Shown piece after piece: positions 1 to 9,182 of a stretch of DNA of 64,000 bases. This DNA comes from Chytridium lagenaria. Lineage: Eukaryota > Chytridiomycota > Chytridiomycetes > Chytridiales > Chytridiaceae. Position numbers and translations under genes: made by a program. How positions within the stretch are numbered: the first letter of the stretch is position 1; the number at the start of each line of letters is the position of its first letter. A model generated the notes under the pieces. The model did no database searches. It saw only the letters and a list, made by a program, of their open reading frames with translations, and was not told the DNA's origin. Location: positions 1-64,000 of the forward strand of contig JAHLKC010000077.1 of the NCBI GenBank assembly GCA_025449115.1, written 5' to 3'.

Positions 1-387
1 AGCTGCCTTGAGTTGGTTGACCATTGTCGAAAGTTCTGCAACGAATACGCGTAAAGACGCATCCTCCTTCTTCTGAGACGCGTGAGCTTGCGTGTGAGGG
101 CGTTGCGGTCGGGTTGGGATTAACGCTCAAATGATGACACGAGGCACTCCCACGCTTCCTTGGCCGTGAAGTCCTCTCCAATCGAGTGTTAAGCCAAATC
201 AGTCACTCGAGACTCTATCAGGTTCTTAGCACGATCGTTAGCCAACTGCTCCTTGATCTGCAGATCCTTCTCTTCTTTGGGTGGAGTGTTCTCGTTAACG
301 TACGGCGTAAATCCTATCTCAGTGATCGTCTAAAGACCCTTGTCTTGAGGTAAGTGGTCATCCGACGTTTCCAGATGTGAAAGTCTT
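1..387 (-). pseudogene. Copia gag relic, truncated at window edge
   Basis: Read on the minus strand this is a decayed Ty1/Copia gag N-terminal region. It contains DFHIWKRRM and RNALTRKLTRL, which line up with the intact gag at 4081-4977 (YFIWKHRM and RNALMRRLMEL). There are in-frame stops and at least one frame change, so it is dead. Its 5' end runs directly into a reversed LTR end at 388, with no primer-binding leader between them, so that leader has been deleted. It continues beyond the left edge. Confidence 0.8.
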
Positions 388-562
388 TGTAAGGGTTACG
401 GGGCTCAAATGTAATAAAGTATAATGAATCAATATAGTAAAAAATTATGAAAACTGATGATGGAGTCTCCAGAGGTGACAGGGAGCTAATAACGATGAAA
501 CTTTCATATATTGATAGTAACAGTTTTTGCTCAATACATGTAGAGTGGGCCTCATACTTACC
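388..562 (-). repeat. Copia LTR fragment, reverse orientation
   Basis: The reverse complement matches the 3' half of the LTR at 17035-17434. Shared landmarks are the CTCTACATGTATTG segment, the CTCCCTGTCACC-CTGGAGACTCC segment and the closing GAGCCCCGTAACCC-TACA. Only the downstream part of the LTR is left. It abuts a second LTR fragment of opposite orientation at about 563; the join is placed by eye. Confidence 0.75.
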
Positions 563-712
563 TGTAGTGTTTTGGAAGCGTTTAATAATAAGAAGTTAGT
601 TGTCATCAGTAATTCAGTAGTCACCTCTGGAGACCTCTCCACCAGTTTACATTCCTTATGATTAGTTTATTAGATATTCCATATTATTACAAGAGCTCTG
701 TAAACCCCTACA
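563..712 (+). repeat. Copia LTR fragment, forward orientation
   Basis: The sequence matches the 3' part of the LTR at 9383-9756: TTAATAATAAGTTAGTTGTC, then GTCACC-TTGGAGACC, then GAGC-C-GTAAACCCC-TACA. It ends at the conserved TACA. Only about 150 bp of the roughly 375-bp LTR remains. With 388-562 it forms a head-to-head LTR scar. Confidence 0.75.
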
Positions 713-971
713 ACGGCGAGTTAGCCTACCTTTCCTCTCATATTGCTTCAAATAAGACAATACTCTGTATGTACCTGAAATGATGTCTTCATGCATGTAC
801 TTCATGCTTGTACTAGCCTATCTTCAAGAGAGGCTCAGAATGACTCAAACTGCAGCGCTGCTGCTCTTGAGGAAACGGATGACCCATTAGGAATAGGCAT
901 TATATTATTTCACCGTAAATGCTTTTTTAAAACCTTTGTTCGCAGGCAGATTTACAAAATGCTTACTATAA
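713..971 (+). pseudogene. Harb-B transposase relic, left piece
   Basis: This is left-flanking DNA of Harb-A. Its last codons (about 939-971) read ADLQNAYYN, which continues directly into NDWLHSVLVTG after the right end of Harb-A (3491 onward). ADLQNAYYNGWLHSV-type strings are typical of DDE superfamily transposases of the Harbinger type. The rest (713-938) shows no recognisable protein. TTCGCAG at about 931-938 could be a frame break or an intron acceptor. Target duplication TAA lies at 969-971. Confidence 0.65.
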
Positions 972-973
972 TA

Positions 974-999
974 GAGAGTTTTCGCAGATGAGAAATTTC
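974..999 (+). repeat. Harb-A left terminal inverted repeat
   Basis: Begins GAGAGTTTTCGCAGATGAG and pairs with 3465-3490 with three mismatches over 26 bp. A degenerate second copy (AGTTTTCGCAGACGAGAAAT) lies just inside, at about 1052-1071, as a sub-terminal repeat. Confidence 0.85.
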
Positions 1000-1101
1000 A
1001 AAATAAATTTTTAAATAACGTTAGCGCTAATGCAAAATTTAAAATTTTGAAAAGTTTTCGCAGACGAGAAATTTCGAAAAATTTTAAAATTAGCGTTAGT
1101 G

Positions 1102-2169
1102 ATGAATTCGGACATGTCAGACTCAGACGAAGAAGTGATGGCTGTTGTCATAGCACTTGCTGAAGACGACGAAACACTCTTAAAGGAGCAGCAACGCAGT
1201 AGAAGGGCCTATTCTAAGTCACAGATTTAACTTTAACAAGCATCCAGCAGCTTCACAGCACTGGCGGGAAATGTTTCGCTTTGGGAAGAATGAGATCTTG
1301 CAACTTGTTCACCTCTTCCGGCTTCCGAACCCTATAATTGTTGATCGGGTCCCTATGAAACCAGAGATTGCCTTGTGCATGTTCCTCCGACGTATGGCCT
1401 ACCCTAATAGGCTTTGTGATATGCAAGTCATGTTCGGATATGCACTCAGTACCTTCAGCAAGATCAGTAACACCGTCCTTCACCACATACATGACGAGTT
1501 CAGCCATCTTCTTGATTGGGACAGCGAGAGGCTAACATCAACAAAGCTTCAGGCCATGGCCAATACAATAAGGGAGCTCCGCTTGATTGCTGTGTGGGTT
1601 TCATTGATGGTACAGTTCGTGGCATTGCGCGTCCCATCACACTGCAAAAAGAGGCTTACAACGGTCACAAACGGAAACACGCTCTCAAGTATCAATCTAT
1701 TGTGACGCCAGATGGAATGATAGCACACTTATTTGGGCCAGTCAATGGTCCACGACACGATCTCTATCTACTTAAGAAGAGCAACATTCTCGAAACGCTG
1801 GACACGGAGCTTTCAAAGGACGGCAAACATTTCGTCATTTACGGAGACCCCGCCTATGGCAATCGTGAACACCTGTGCTGCCCTTTTAAATACGGAATTA
1901 CACCTGAGAAGGCCGAGTTCAACAAGAAGATGAGCAAAGTCAGAGAAAGTGTGGAGTGGGGATTTGGGATGATAACTCGCTATTGGGCATTTTGCGATTA
2001 TAGCAAGAACCAAAAGCTCTTTTTACAGCCTGTTGGGAAGATATATAGGGTCGCGGCAATTCTGTGCAATGTTTACACGTGTTTCTACGGAAACCAAATC
2101 GCCGAATATTTTGGATTGCAACCTCCAACTCCGTCGGAATATCTACATGCCACGATGGTGGAAGAATAA
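1102..2169 (+). pseudogene. Harb-A DDE transposase (frame-broken)
   Basis: This is a DDE superfamily endonuclease of the PIF/Harbinger type (DDE_Tnp_4 group), the enzyme that excises and reinserts the element. An acidic N-terminus starts at 1102 and meets a stop at about 1228. A second frame carries FRFGKNEI and RRMAYPNRLCDMQVMFG to about 1560. A third frame to 2169 carries the catalytic core: D in GFIDGTVRG (about 1606), D in YGDPAYG (about 1846) and E in SVEWGFG (about 1954). NGHKRKHALKYQ and VGKIYRVAAIL are also family landmarks. At least two frame breaks are needed to read the whole protein; they could be introns, decay or base-calling errors. Confidence 0.85.
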
Positions 2170-2209
2170 TAATAAAGAGAGAACTACTATTCATACAATA
2201 AATGTTTTA

Positions 2210-3344
2210 TTATACATCCGTAATCAATGACAAAAGACCCTGAATAAGGGCAGTTTGAGACTCCATAAATCTTCGGTCTTTCTCCTCCCTCTCCTTCCTA
2301 TCTGCACGGTCTTTCTCCTCCCTCTCTGTCCTATCTGCACGGTCCTTCTCCTCCCTCTCTATCCTATCTGCACGGTCCTTCTCCTCCTTGTACAGCCTCT
2401 CTGCTTTCATCTCTTCAAGCTTCTTCTCCTCCAAGTTTAACTTCTTTTCCTCCATACCCAGCTTTCGTTCCTCCAAAGAGTAATCCGCAATTTTCCGCGT
2501 GTCCTTTTGCTCAAAATACTTCAAGAGAATTGCAGCTGTTGAGGAGGTAGCTGAATTAATGTCCGACCGTTGCCGTTTTCTTCTAGAGGATGAAGAAGCT
2601 GTTTCACCAGGTAGCCACCCATCTTTACTCTCCATGTCAATGTCACTCGATTCCTTATCCCCATTCTCCGTTCTCCTTCATTTACGTTCTTCCGCTTCCC
2701 ACCCGTCTTAACCAGACCAGCAGCTGCAGCCATTACTATAGCCTTGCCTTTTTCCTCCTTCTTCTGTGCCTCAGCCTTTTCCTTCTCAGTCTTCTCTGCC
2801 TTTTCAAGCTCATGAAACTCCATCTATTAAAGTGTTAATGGTGCAAAGAATATCTCAACTCTCACCATTTCTAATATATCAGTCAACAAGCGTTCCCTCT
2901 CTTCGAATTCTTCATCTGTTCCTGAGGCCCTAAGCGAATCCATCTCTTCTTTTTTAAAAGCATCGACAAGGTCTCAAACCGACGCCGAACAGTTGTTTCT
3001 GGCAGATTTTGAATGAGGTCCCGCATTCCTGGAAGTGCTTCCCCTGCCCGGTAAGGCTGTCCTTCAAAGCATTCGTAACAGCCTGCCACTTATCCTTGAT
3101 TTTCCCGTATCCTGCAGCAAAGGGCTGCTGGTCGAGAACCAGCTTAAGGAGCTCAATGTCGATGGGGGGTGAAGCGGAAGGTCTTGGCGACCTTTGGGGT
3201 TTTGGGGAGTTTTTGAGCGGGTTTGGAGGGTTTAGGGATTTTGGGGGTGGATGTCTTCCTACCCGTGGGTTTTGGAGAGCTTTCCTTGGAAGTTTGGGGG
3301 GTTGTTTGGGGGGATTTGGGCTCTTCATCGTCGACGTCAGGCAT
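2210..3344 (-). CDS. Harb-A second protein, Myb-like with charged coiled coil
   Basis: Harbinger elements usually encode a second, DNA-binding protein that helps the transposase; this minus-strand gene is in that position. A likely start is MPDVDDEEPKSP at 3344. A proline/lysine-rich stretch follows, then a trihelix/Myb-like segment (ELLKLVLDQQPF, KIKDKWQAVTNAL) at about 3050-3170. The C-terminal coiled coil (2210-2635) is built on EREEKDRADR repeats. The reading frame changes several times, so introns or frameshifts are present and the exact product is uncertain. It converges on the transposase gene, and the two stops are about 40 bp apart. Confidence 0.6.
2275..2400 (-). repeat. Short tandem repeat coding EREEKDRADR
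   Basis: About four head-to-tail copies of a 30-bp unit (GCACGGTCCTTCTCCTCCCT on the plus strand) sit inside the second Harb-A gene. The unit is a multiple of three, so copy-number change would lengthen or shorten the coiled coil by ten residues without breaking the frame. Confidence 0.8.
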
Positions 3345-3464
3345 GTTTGCAAAATGAGAAAATGTCTTCTCGATAGCGGGGTCGTCGTTGAGAAATTTTA
3401 TTTCGAATGTTTTCATTACACTCGATGTCATCGAGAAATTTGTCCTACTGAGAAATTTAAATTT

Positions 3465-3490
3465 GAAACTTTTCATCTGCAAAAACTCTC
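3465..3490 (-). repeat. Harb-A right terminal inverted repeat
   Basis: Its reverse complement begins GAGAGTTTTTGCAGATGAA. It is followed by the TAA duplication at 3491-3493. Several GAGAAATTT motifs just inside (3385-3460) echo the sub-terminal repeats of the left end. Confidence 0.85.
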
Positions 3491-3493
3491 TAA

Positions 3494-3725
3494 TGACTGG
3501 CTACATTCTGTTTTGGTCACGGGGATCATTCTTTTTTGGCACGTATGGCTGCATAGCGTGGGTCAAGCATAATTGTCCTGGGTCTTGGAACGACGGAGAT
3601 ATGAGCCAGTATTATTAGTGTTTTACGTGTTTTATTAACTTTAAATAAGAGACATGCAGGCAAAGTTGATGGATTCAAGGTTGAACTTAATGGATCACAG
3701 CATTTTGGCAGACTCAGCTTTCCCT
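3494..3725 (+). pseudogene. Harb-B transposase relic, middle piece
   Basis: This continues the host gene broken by Harb-A. It reads DWLHSVLVTG, then, after a one-base shift, YGCIAWVKHNCPGSWNDGD, the block around the first catalytic Asp region of Harbinger-type DDE proteins. It ends with KVDGFKVELNGSQHFGRLS just before Copia-1. The final TCCCT (3721-3725) is the target site duplicated by Copia-1. In-frame stops show decay. Confidence 0.75.
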
Positions 3726-4047
3726 TGTTGGGTTTTACATCTTCACTTATATGCACTTGTTAGTTTTCGCTATTATGTTGGTTAATGACTCTTGGTCTTT
3801 CTACTGTTTGTTTAGTTACTTGGTTTTTGTTCTTCGTGTTATTCTCCATGTCATCGACTGTGCGGGAACTGTGCTGCGACTGTGCAGGCACAGTGATGAC
3901 AACAGCGGCTTTGCCGACTGTGCTAGGACTGTGCCGACTGTGCCAGCTCTTAGTATAAGAACTCGAGGTTTTCCAATGTAATAAAATAAGTGATCATATA
4001 CATACATTTGTCTTTATTGAGCTCTAAGTACGCGTCAGGATCCAACA
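3726..4047 (+). repeat. Copia-1 5' LTR
   Basis: 322 bp, starting TGTTGG and ending CCAACA, a perfect 6-bp terminal inversion. No difference was found on reading against the 3' copy at 8414-8735. It holds an ACTGTGC array, a TATAAGA box and an AATAAA signal. Confidence 0.95.
3853..3985 (+). promoter_or_regulatory. LTR promoter/poly(A) region with ACTGTGC array
   Basis: About seven copies of ACTGTGC or close variants (for example CGACTGTGC) crowd into roughly 95 bp. TATAAGA follows at 3954-3960 and AATAAA at 3980-3985. The arrangement suggests an upstream activator array, a TATA box and the R-region polyadenylation signal. Function is inferred from position only. The same sequence recurs in the 3' LTR. 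Confidence 0.55.
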
Positions 4048-4049
4048 TT

Positions 4050-4061
4050 TGGTAGCACTTC
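4050..4061 (+). other. Copia-1 primer-binding site (probable)
   Basis: TGGTAGCACTTC begins 2 bp after the 5' LTR. The same 12-mer lies 2 bp after the LTR at 9756, in a diverged element, which supports a conserved role. The first eight bases fit the CCA-end of an initiator-Met-like tRNA; the rest does not fit the common form. Confidence 0.65.
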
Positions 4062-4080
4062 GAGGTTTACAACACGTACC

Positions 4081-4977
4081 ATGGGCAAAGACGACAAAGA
4101 CGGGGCTGAGAAGCCAAAGCTGTTTGACGGCAAAGACTACTTCATCTGGAAGCATCGCATGAAGACCTACCTGAGGGCAAAGGGACTCTGGCACATTGTT
4201 GAGTCTGGGATCACTCCATACGCTGACAGGGATGCTCCAACAGTAGCTGAGAAAAAGGAAAGGAAGAAGGAGGAAGAGTTAGATGAGAAGGCAAGGGCAA
4301 AACTGGAGGGAAGGATCACGGATTCAATATTACCTCTGGTGCAGAACCTGGAGTCGTCAGCAGCAGTCTGGACGGCTCTGGAGACGTCCTATGAGCGCAA
4401 GGCTCACTCAAATAGGAACGCCTTGATGCGCCGACTCATGGAGCTGCAAATGAAGGAGGGAGAGGATTTGAACGATTTCATCAGCACTCTCTCAAAGCTG
4501 TTCAGCAGCAAGCTGCCCGGTCACTCCACATCGGAAGAGCAGAAGACTTCTTACCTATTGACAAAGCTTCCCGAGTGCTTTGATGTCATTGTGACGACGA
4601 TCGAGGCGGATGAGGATCTTGTTGGCGACTACACCCAGGTGGTCGGGCGGCTTTTGGACTTTGAGACCAAGCTGAGAGACAAGGAGGGAAGGGATGATCA
4701 GATGGAGGCGTTCTTCGTGAAGAGGAATGGGAAATTCCCGGCAAAGGGAAAAGGACCTGGGAAGAAGGAACAGGAAGTACGTACCTGTTACCACTGTGGG
4801 AAAGTTGGACACCTCAAGAAAGATTGCTGGTCTAGGAAGAAGAACGACGACTCCGACACCGAGGGTGAAGGGAGCAGCAAGGGAGGGAAACCCAAGTGGA
4901 AGAAAAAAGAAGGGAATCCTGGAAGGAAGAAAAGGATCAGTCAACACGGCGGAATCAGCAATGGCATTCACCACTGA
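4081..4977 (+). CDS. Copia-1 Gag nucleocapsid protein
   Basis: The 298-residue Gag packages the element RNA into virus-like particles. It starts at the first ATG after the primer site. The N-terminal Gag core includes LFDGKDYFIWKHRM (about residues 15-28) and RNALMRRLMELQMKEGED (about 118-135), shared with the other Copia copies here. One CCHC zinc knuckle, CYHCGKVGHLKKDC, lies at about residues 236-249 and is followed by a Lys/Gly-rich basic tail. The frame closes at 4977 inside the overlap with pol. The final stretch of the open frame is probably not native, because pol resumes in another frame. Confidence 0.85.
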   Translation: MGKDDKDGAEKPKLFDGKDYFIWKHRMKTYLRAKGLWHIVESGITPYADRDAPTVAEKKERKKEEELDEKARAKLEGRITDSILPLVQNLESSAAVWTALETSYERKAHSNRNALMRRLMELQMKEGEDLNDFISTLSKLFSSKLPGHSTSEEQKTSYLLTKLPECFDVIVTTIEADEDLVGDYTQVVGRLLDFETKLRDKEGRDDQMEAFFVKRNGKFPAKGKGPGKKEQEVRTCYHCGKVGHLKKDCWSRKKNDDSDTEGEGSSKGGKPKWKKKEGNPGRKKRISQHGGISNGIHH

Positions 4978-7900
4978 GGTGAATTTCACGGTGACAGCTA
5001 AAGACAATAGGGACATGAGGTGGATCATGGACTCTGGAGCCACTCACCATATGACGTTCAATCGAGAATGTCTTGATAATTTTCGTCACGTCTCAAGCAG
5101 CGTTGGAACGGCAGAGTCAGGAACAAAGCTCGACGCGACAGGGATGGGGGATGCAGAACTGGAGGTGATGGTGAATGGGGAACCGTCAACAATCATCTTG
5201 AGGAACGTTCTGTATGTGCCCGGCATTAAGAGGAACTTGGTGTCGCTTGGGATGGCCAGTGGAAAGGGTCTTGAGGCGCATCCTGTTAAGGGCGGTTACA
5301 TTCTCAAGTCAGCAAAAGGAGTTGGGGTTGCAGAATTCAAGAAGGATGGATCCAACCTATATTACCTGACGGAGGGCAACCCTGAGGGAAACCATACGAC
5401 TACGGGGGTTAAGAGCTCGGCTCTGAATGACGTTTACACGTGGCACTGTCGAATGGGTCATTTAGGAATGAAGAACGTCAAAACTTTGCCAATGGTGGCA
5501 AAGGGAGTCAAGGTGGTTGGAACCGACTCAGGTGTTCTGTGTGAGGGGTGTCTGGATGGGAAACTCACCAGGGCGTCGTTTCCGTCAAAGGAGAAGAGAT
5601 CAAAGAAGCCCTTGGAGAGGGTTCACGTTGATCTTGCTGGACCTATGTCAACAAAATCGATTGGAGGGGCTCAGTACTATTTGGTGGCGGTAGACTCAAT
5701 GTCTGGATACACGATGACGTACCTGCTCAAGGAGAAGTCGCAAGCTGTCAAGTACATCAAGCTGTTCAAAGAAGAAGCGGAGCGACTTACTGGTGGGAGA
5801 ATCACAAGTATCGATTACTGTGAGAACTCGAAGAAGCTTGAAGAGGCCGTACTCTCGCAGGAGCCTGACAGGCTCAGAGAGATTGTAGCTGATAACGGTG
5901 GGGAGTTTAAGAACAAGGATCTTCAGGAGTGGTGTTTAGCGAAGGGGATCACGCTCACCTACACCATGCCGTATTCGCCAGAGCAAAATGGAATTGCAGA
6001 ACGAATGAATCGGACTCTCATGGAGAAGGCAAAATCCATGTTGAGTCATTCTGGCCTGCCTATGAAGTTCTGGGGAGAGGCAGTGATGACGGCTACATAC
6101 CTCGTTAATCGCTCACCGAGGAAGTCGAATCCAGACTCGATAACGCCTTATGAAGTCTTCACGGGAAAGAAACCGCACCTTGATCTCGTTAGAATTTTTG
6201 GATGTGCGTCCTACATGCACGTGCCAAAGCAGCAGAGGAAGAAGGGACAGTACAACGCGAAGAAAGGCGTCTTTGTGGGTTATGAGCCTTTGGGCTTTCG
6301 GGTGTATGATCCAGTAGGGAAACGCGTGATGAGGAGCAAGTCTGTGATTTTTGACGAGACAAAACTCGGACTTGACTACAAAGGAACGGTGCGTGGGGAC
6401 TGGACGGAATGGAAGACCAACAACGAGCTGGGGGAAGAGAATGATGATGAAGATTCATCTGAGGATGACTTAAGCAACGGTGATGGGGAACTTGACAGTG
6501 AGGTTGAGGACAGTGATACTGAAGATGAGGGTGATGAGAACGTTGGAGGTGCTGGAGCTGGGGTAGACTCAGAAGATGATGGGTCAGCGGACGATTTTTC
6601 TTCGGCACCATCAACACCTCAAGGAGGGAGACCGAGGACACCACGGACGCCATCAACACGTCAAGACTCACCTGGAGAAGAGTCCCCAGCAGAAAGATCA
6701 CCTCTGGTTCAAGGTGTAAGGCGGTCCTCTCGCATTCCAAAGCCAAGGAATCTGGCGTGGTTCACGGTGGGACCGCGTCCAACAGCGCACAACACGGAAC
6801 TCGATGAAGACCCACATACCTATGAAGAAGCATCAAGTCGCTCAGATAGCAAGGAATGGCTAGCAGCCATGGAGGACGAGTACAAGTCTCTACTCGAGAA
6901 CTCAACATGGGTTCTGGCTCCTCGACCTACCGATAAGAAGACCATCAAGTCTGGATGGGTCTTTAAACGCAAGAGAGGAGAGCATGGAGAGGTTGTTCGA
7001 TACAAAGCGCGTTTCGTGGCTAAGGGATATAGCCAGAAAGAGGGGGAGGATTTCTTTGAGATATTCTCACCAGTTGCTCGGTCGTCAACGATCAGGATCT
7101 TCCTTGCCGTAGCTTGCCATGAGCGGTTGGAGCTCAGACAATTCGACGTGAAGACAGCGTTCTTAAATGGGAAGTTGACAGACGTTGAGATCTTTATAGA
7201 GCAGCCGGAGGGGTTCGCGGTTGAAGGAAAGGAGGGCATGGTGTGTCGTTTGTTGAGAAGTTTGTATGGGTTAAAGCAAGCACCGCTGGAATGGAATGAG
7301 GTCTTTGATGAGTGGATTCGATCAAAGCGCTTCAAGCAGTGCAAGTCGGACCCTTGCCTCTACTGGAAGAGGAACGGAAGGAAGCTTACTCTGTTGGTCA
7401 TCTATGTTGATGACGTGATTCTCGCGACGACAACTGTTGAGGAAGCTATGGCCTTTGAGGAGGACTTGAATAGGCTTTCCGGTCGACAGCGCAGGGGGAG
7501 CCTAGAATTGCAGTTGGATTGCAAGTCCGTTACAACAGGGAGAAGGGGGAGTTGGGCATCAAGCAGGAGAACTACATTGATGGGCTCATCAAGAAGTTTG
7601 GGGTGCCATCAAACTACCTCAAGCAGACGCCGATGGAGACTGGGGTGAAGATACAGGCGGAGATGGAGGGAGAGGTGATTCATGAGATGGAGGGCACCTC
7701 TTACCGTTCAGTTATCGGCTCCATCATGTATACAATGGTCTCAGTCAGACCTGATATTGCTTACGCCACGGGAATGGTAGCTCGGTACCAAGTAGCTCCT
7801 CAGTCTGGACACTGGAATTGCGCAACGCGAATTGTCGCGTATCTTCAACAAACGAAAACCATTGGGATTCAGTATTCAGCTCGGGAGGAGCTGGAACTGG

Positions 7901-8381
7901 TTGGATATTGTGATGCAGACCTTGGTAATGATGAGGATGGGAAGAAGTCTGTGAGTGGTTATGTGATAACACTCAATGGGGGAGCTGTGTTGTGGGGATC
8001 CAAGAAGCAAACGTCGGTAGCTGTGTCTAGTTCAGAAGCTGAGTACGTGGCATTGAGTGAGGCCTCGTCAGATATGGTCTGGATAGTTCAGTTGTTGGAT
8101 GAACTTGGCTACAGCTTCAACATTCCACCTGTCATCTACGGGGACAACACTAGCGCCAACGCTGTCGCCCAAACGCGAAAATCAGCTCTCGATCGCGTCA
8201 TGTGGACTTACGTTTTCACGCTGTGAGGGATAGGATCAGACAGGGACTGATCAGAGTTGATGTTGGGACGGATGATCAGCCAGCAGATGCTCTCACCAAA
8301 GCCTTACCTCGTGGAAAGTTTGAGAATTTTCGGAGGATGATGGGAATGGTGGATTTGGTGATTGACCAGATAAAGTGTTGA
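4727..8381 (+). CDS. Copia-1 Pol (protease, integrase, RT, RNase H), frame-broken
   Basis: Pol lies in a second frame that overlaps the end of gag. The open frame begins at or before 4727 and protease appears at WIMDSGATHHMTF (about 5023). Domains in order: aspartic protease (DSGA), integrase zinc region (WHCRMGHLG, CEGCLDGKL at 5440-5570), integrase core (VDLAGPM, VADNGGEFKN, PEQNGIAERMNRT), reverse transcriptase (FDVKTAFLNGKL, YVDDVILA at about 7400) and RNase H (YCDADLGND, SSSEAEYVAL). The frame changes at about 7478 and about 8190, so three segments (to 7648, 7519-8226 and on to TGA at 8381) must be read together. The C-terminus includes QPADALTKALPR, as in other Copia proteins. Confidence 0.9.
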
Positions 8382-8402
8382 GTCAGACATAGCGTTTGAT
8401 GT

Positions 8403-8413
8403 AAGGGGGAGAA
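8403..8413 (+). other. Copia-1 polypurine tract
   Basis: AAGGGGGAGAA lies immediately before the 3' LTR, the normal site for plus-strand DNA priming. The same GGGGGAGAA precedes the LTR at 17035. Confidence 0.8.
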
Positions 8414-8735
8414 TGTTGGGTTTTACATCTTCACTTATATGCACTTGTTAGTTTTCGCTATTATGTTGGTTAATGACTCTTGGTCTTTCTACTGTTTGTT
8501 TAGTTACTTGGTTTTTGTTCTTCGTGTTATTCTCCATGTCATCGACTGTGCGGGAACTGTGCTGCGACTGTGCAGGCACAGTGATGACAACAGCGGCTTT
8601 GCCGACTGTGCTAGGACTGTGCCGACTGTGCCAGCTCTTAGTATAAGAACTCGAGGTTTTCCAATGTAATAAAATAAGTGATCATATACATACATTTGTC
8701 TTTATTGAGCTCTAAGTACGCGTCAGGATCCAACA
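8414..8735 (+). repeat. Copia-1 3' LTR
   Basis: 322 bp; no difference was found against 3726-4047 when read base by base. It is followed by the TCCCT duplication at 8736-8740. Confidence 0.95.
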
Positions 8736-8740
8736 TCCCT

Positions 8741-9182
8741 GTCTCTGAGCGTTGAGTAATCGAATTGTGACGCCTCTTAAGGAAGGCGACTTAGAACGGG
8801 TTCTCCCTGCGAGCTTAAGGCCAGCGGTACAAGCACAGAGCAACGCCAATATCCATTAGACAAGCAGCTGAATGGGGGATGCAGGCTGTGCCGAAGGTTT
8901 GGCGGCGTCTTAAAGTTCCTCTTCCATTTGATCCCTCCCTTCGAAGGTGTTCGACTGATGAATTGTTTTCGGCTTTATAATTACCGTGTTAGAAGTCTTG
9001 GAGTTGCGCAAATCAGGAACGTCTTCAATGTTGATTAAAACTGCGGCTAAAAATAAAAGTGATCATGGTTCCAATTGGGTTACTTTATTTAGTCAACTAC
9101 ATAAAATATACATAAAATTAAAAAAGCCATTAAGAAGAAATGAAATTCCGAAGATAGTAAAAAAAAAAAATGGAGTGGAGGC
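8741..9182 (+). pseudogene. Harb-B transposase relic, right piece
   Basis: This continues the Harb-B DDE gene after Copia-1. The clear part reads AAEWGMQAVPKVW (about 8865-8905, carrying the third catalytic Glu), then PLPFDPSLRR, and after a one-base shift LYNYRVRSLGVAQIRNVF (about 8975-9030). These are the C-terminal hallmarks of Harbinger-type DDE proteins. Stops occur in every frame upstream of it. From about 9040 to 9182 the sequence is AT-rich and probably lies between the two Harb-B genes. Confidence 0.75.

Larger units (their letters stand above)
974..3490 (+). mobile_element. PIF/Harbinger DNA transposon (Harb-A)
   Basis: About 2.5 kb, bounded by near-perfect 26-bp terminal inverted repeats (974-999 and 3465-3490). 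TAA lies on each side (969-971, 3491-3493), the 3-bp target duplication typical of Harbinger elements. Two extra bases (TA, 972-973) sit between the left TAA and the repeat. Removing the element restores an uninterrupted reading frame in the Harb-B host gene. It carries two convergent genes: a DDE transposase (+) and a Myb-like, coiled-coil protein (-). Both have frame breaks, so the copy is probably non-autonomous. Confidence 0.88.
3726..8735 (+). mobile_element. Young full-length Ty1/Copia retrotransposon (Copia-1)
   Basis: A 5,010-bp LTR element. TCCCT is duplicated on both sides (3721-3725, 8736-8740). The two 322-bp LTRs read as identical, so insertion is recent. Order is LTR, primer site, gag, protease, integrase, reverse transcriptase, RNase H, polypurine tract, LTR. 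Integrase lying before reverse transcriptase defines Copia (Pseudoviridae type). It sits inside the Harb-B relic. Despite identical LTRs, gag-pol has about three frame changes, which may be base-calling errors or early inactivation. Confidence 0.95.

Noticed and set aside
2745..2900. Separate small gene between the coiled-coil and Myb-like parts in Harb-A
   Set aside because: The Lys/Glu-rich reading fits better as a linker exon of the same second Harb-A gene.
3009..3572. Plus-strand open frame rich in Gly/Phe in Harb-A
   Set aside because: It is antisense to the proline-rich part of the second Harb-A gene and crosses the element end into Harb-B.
6189..6746. Long minus-strand open frame opposite Copia-1 pol
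   Set aside because: It mirrors the acidic linker of pol; composition is a by-product of the coding strand and no domain is visible.
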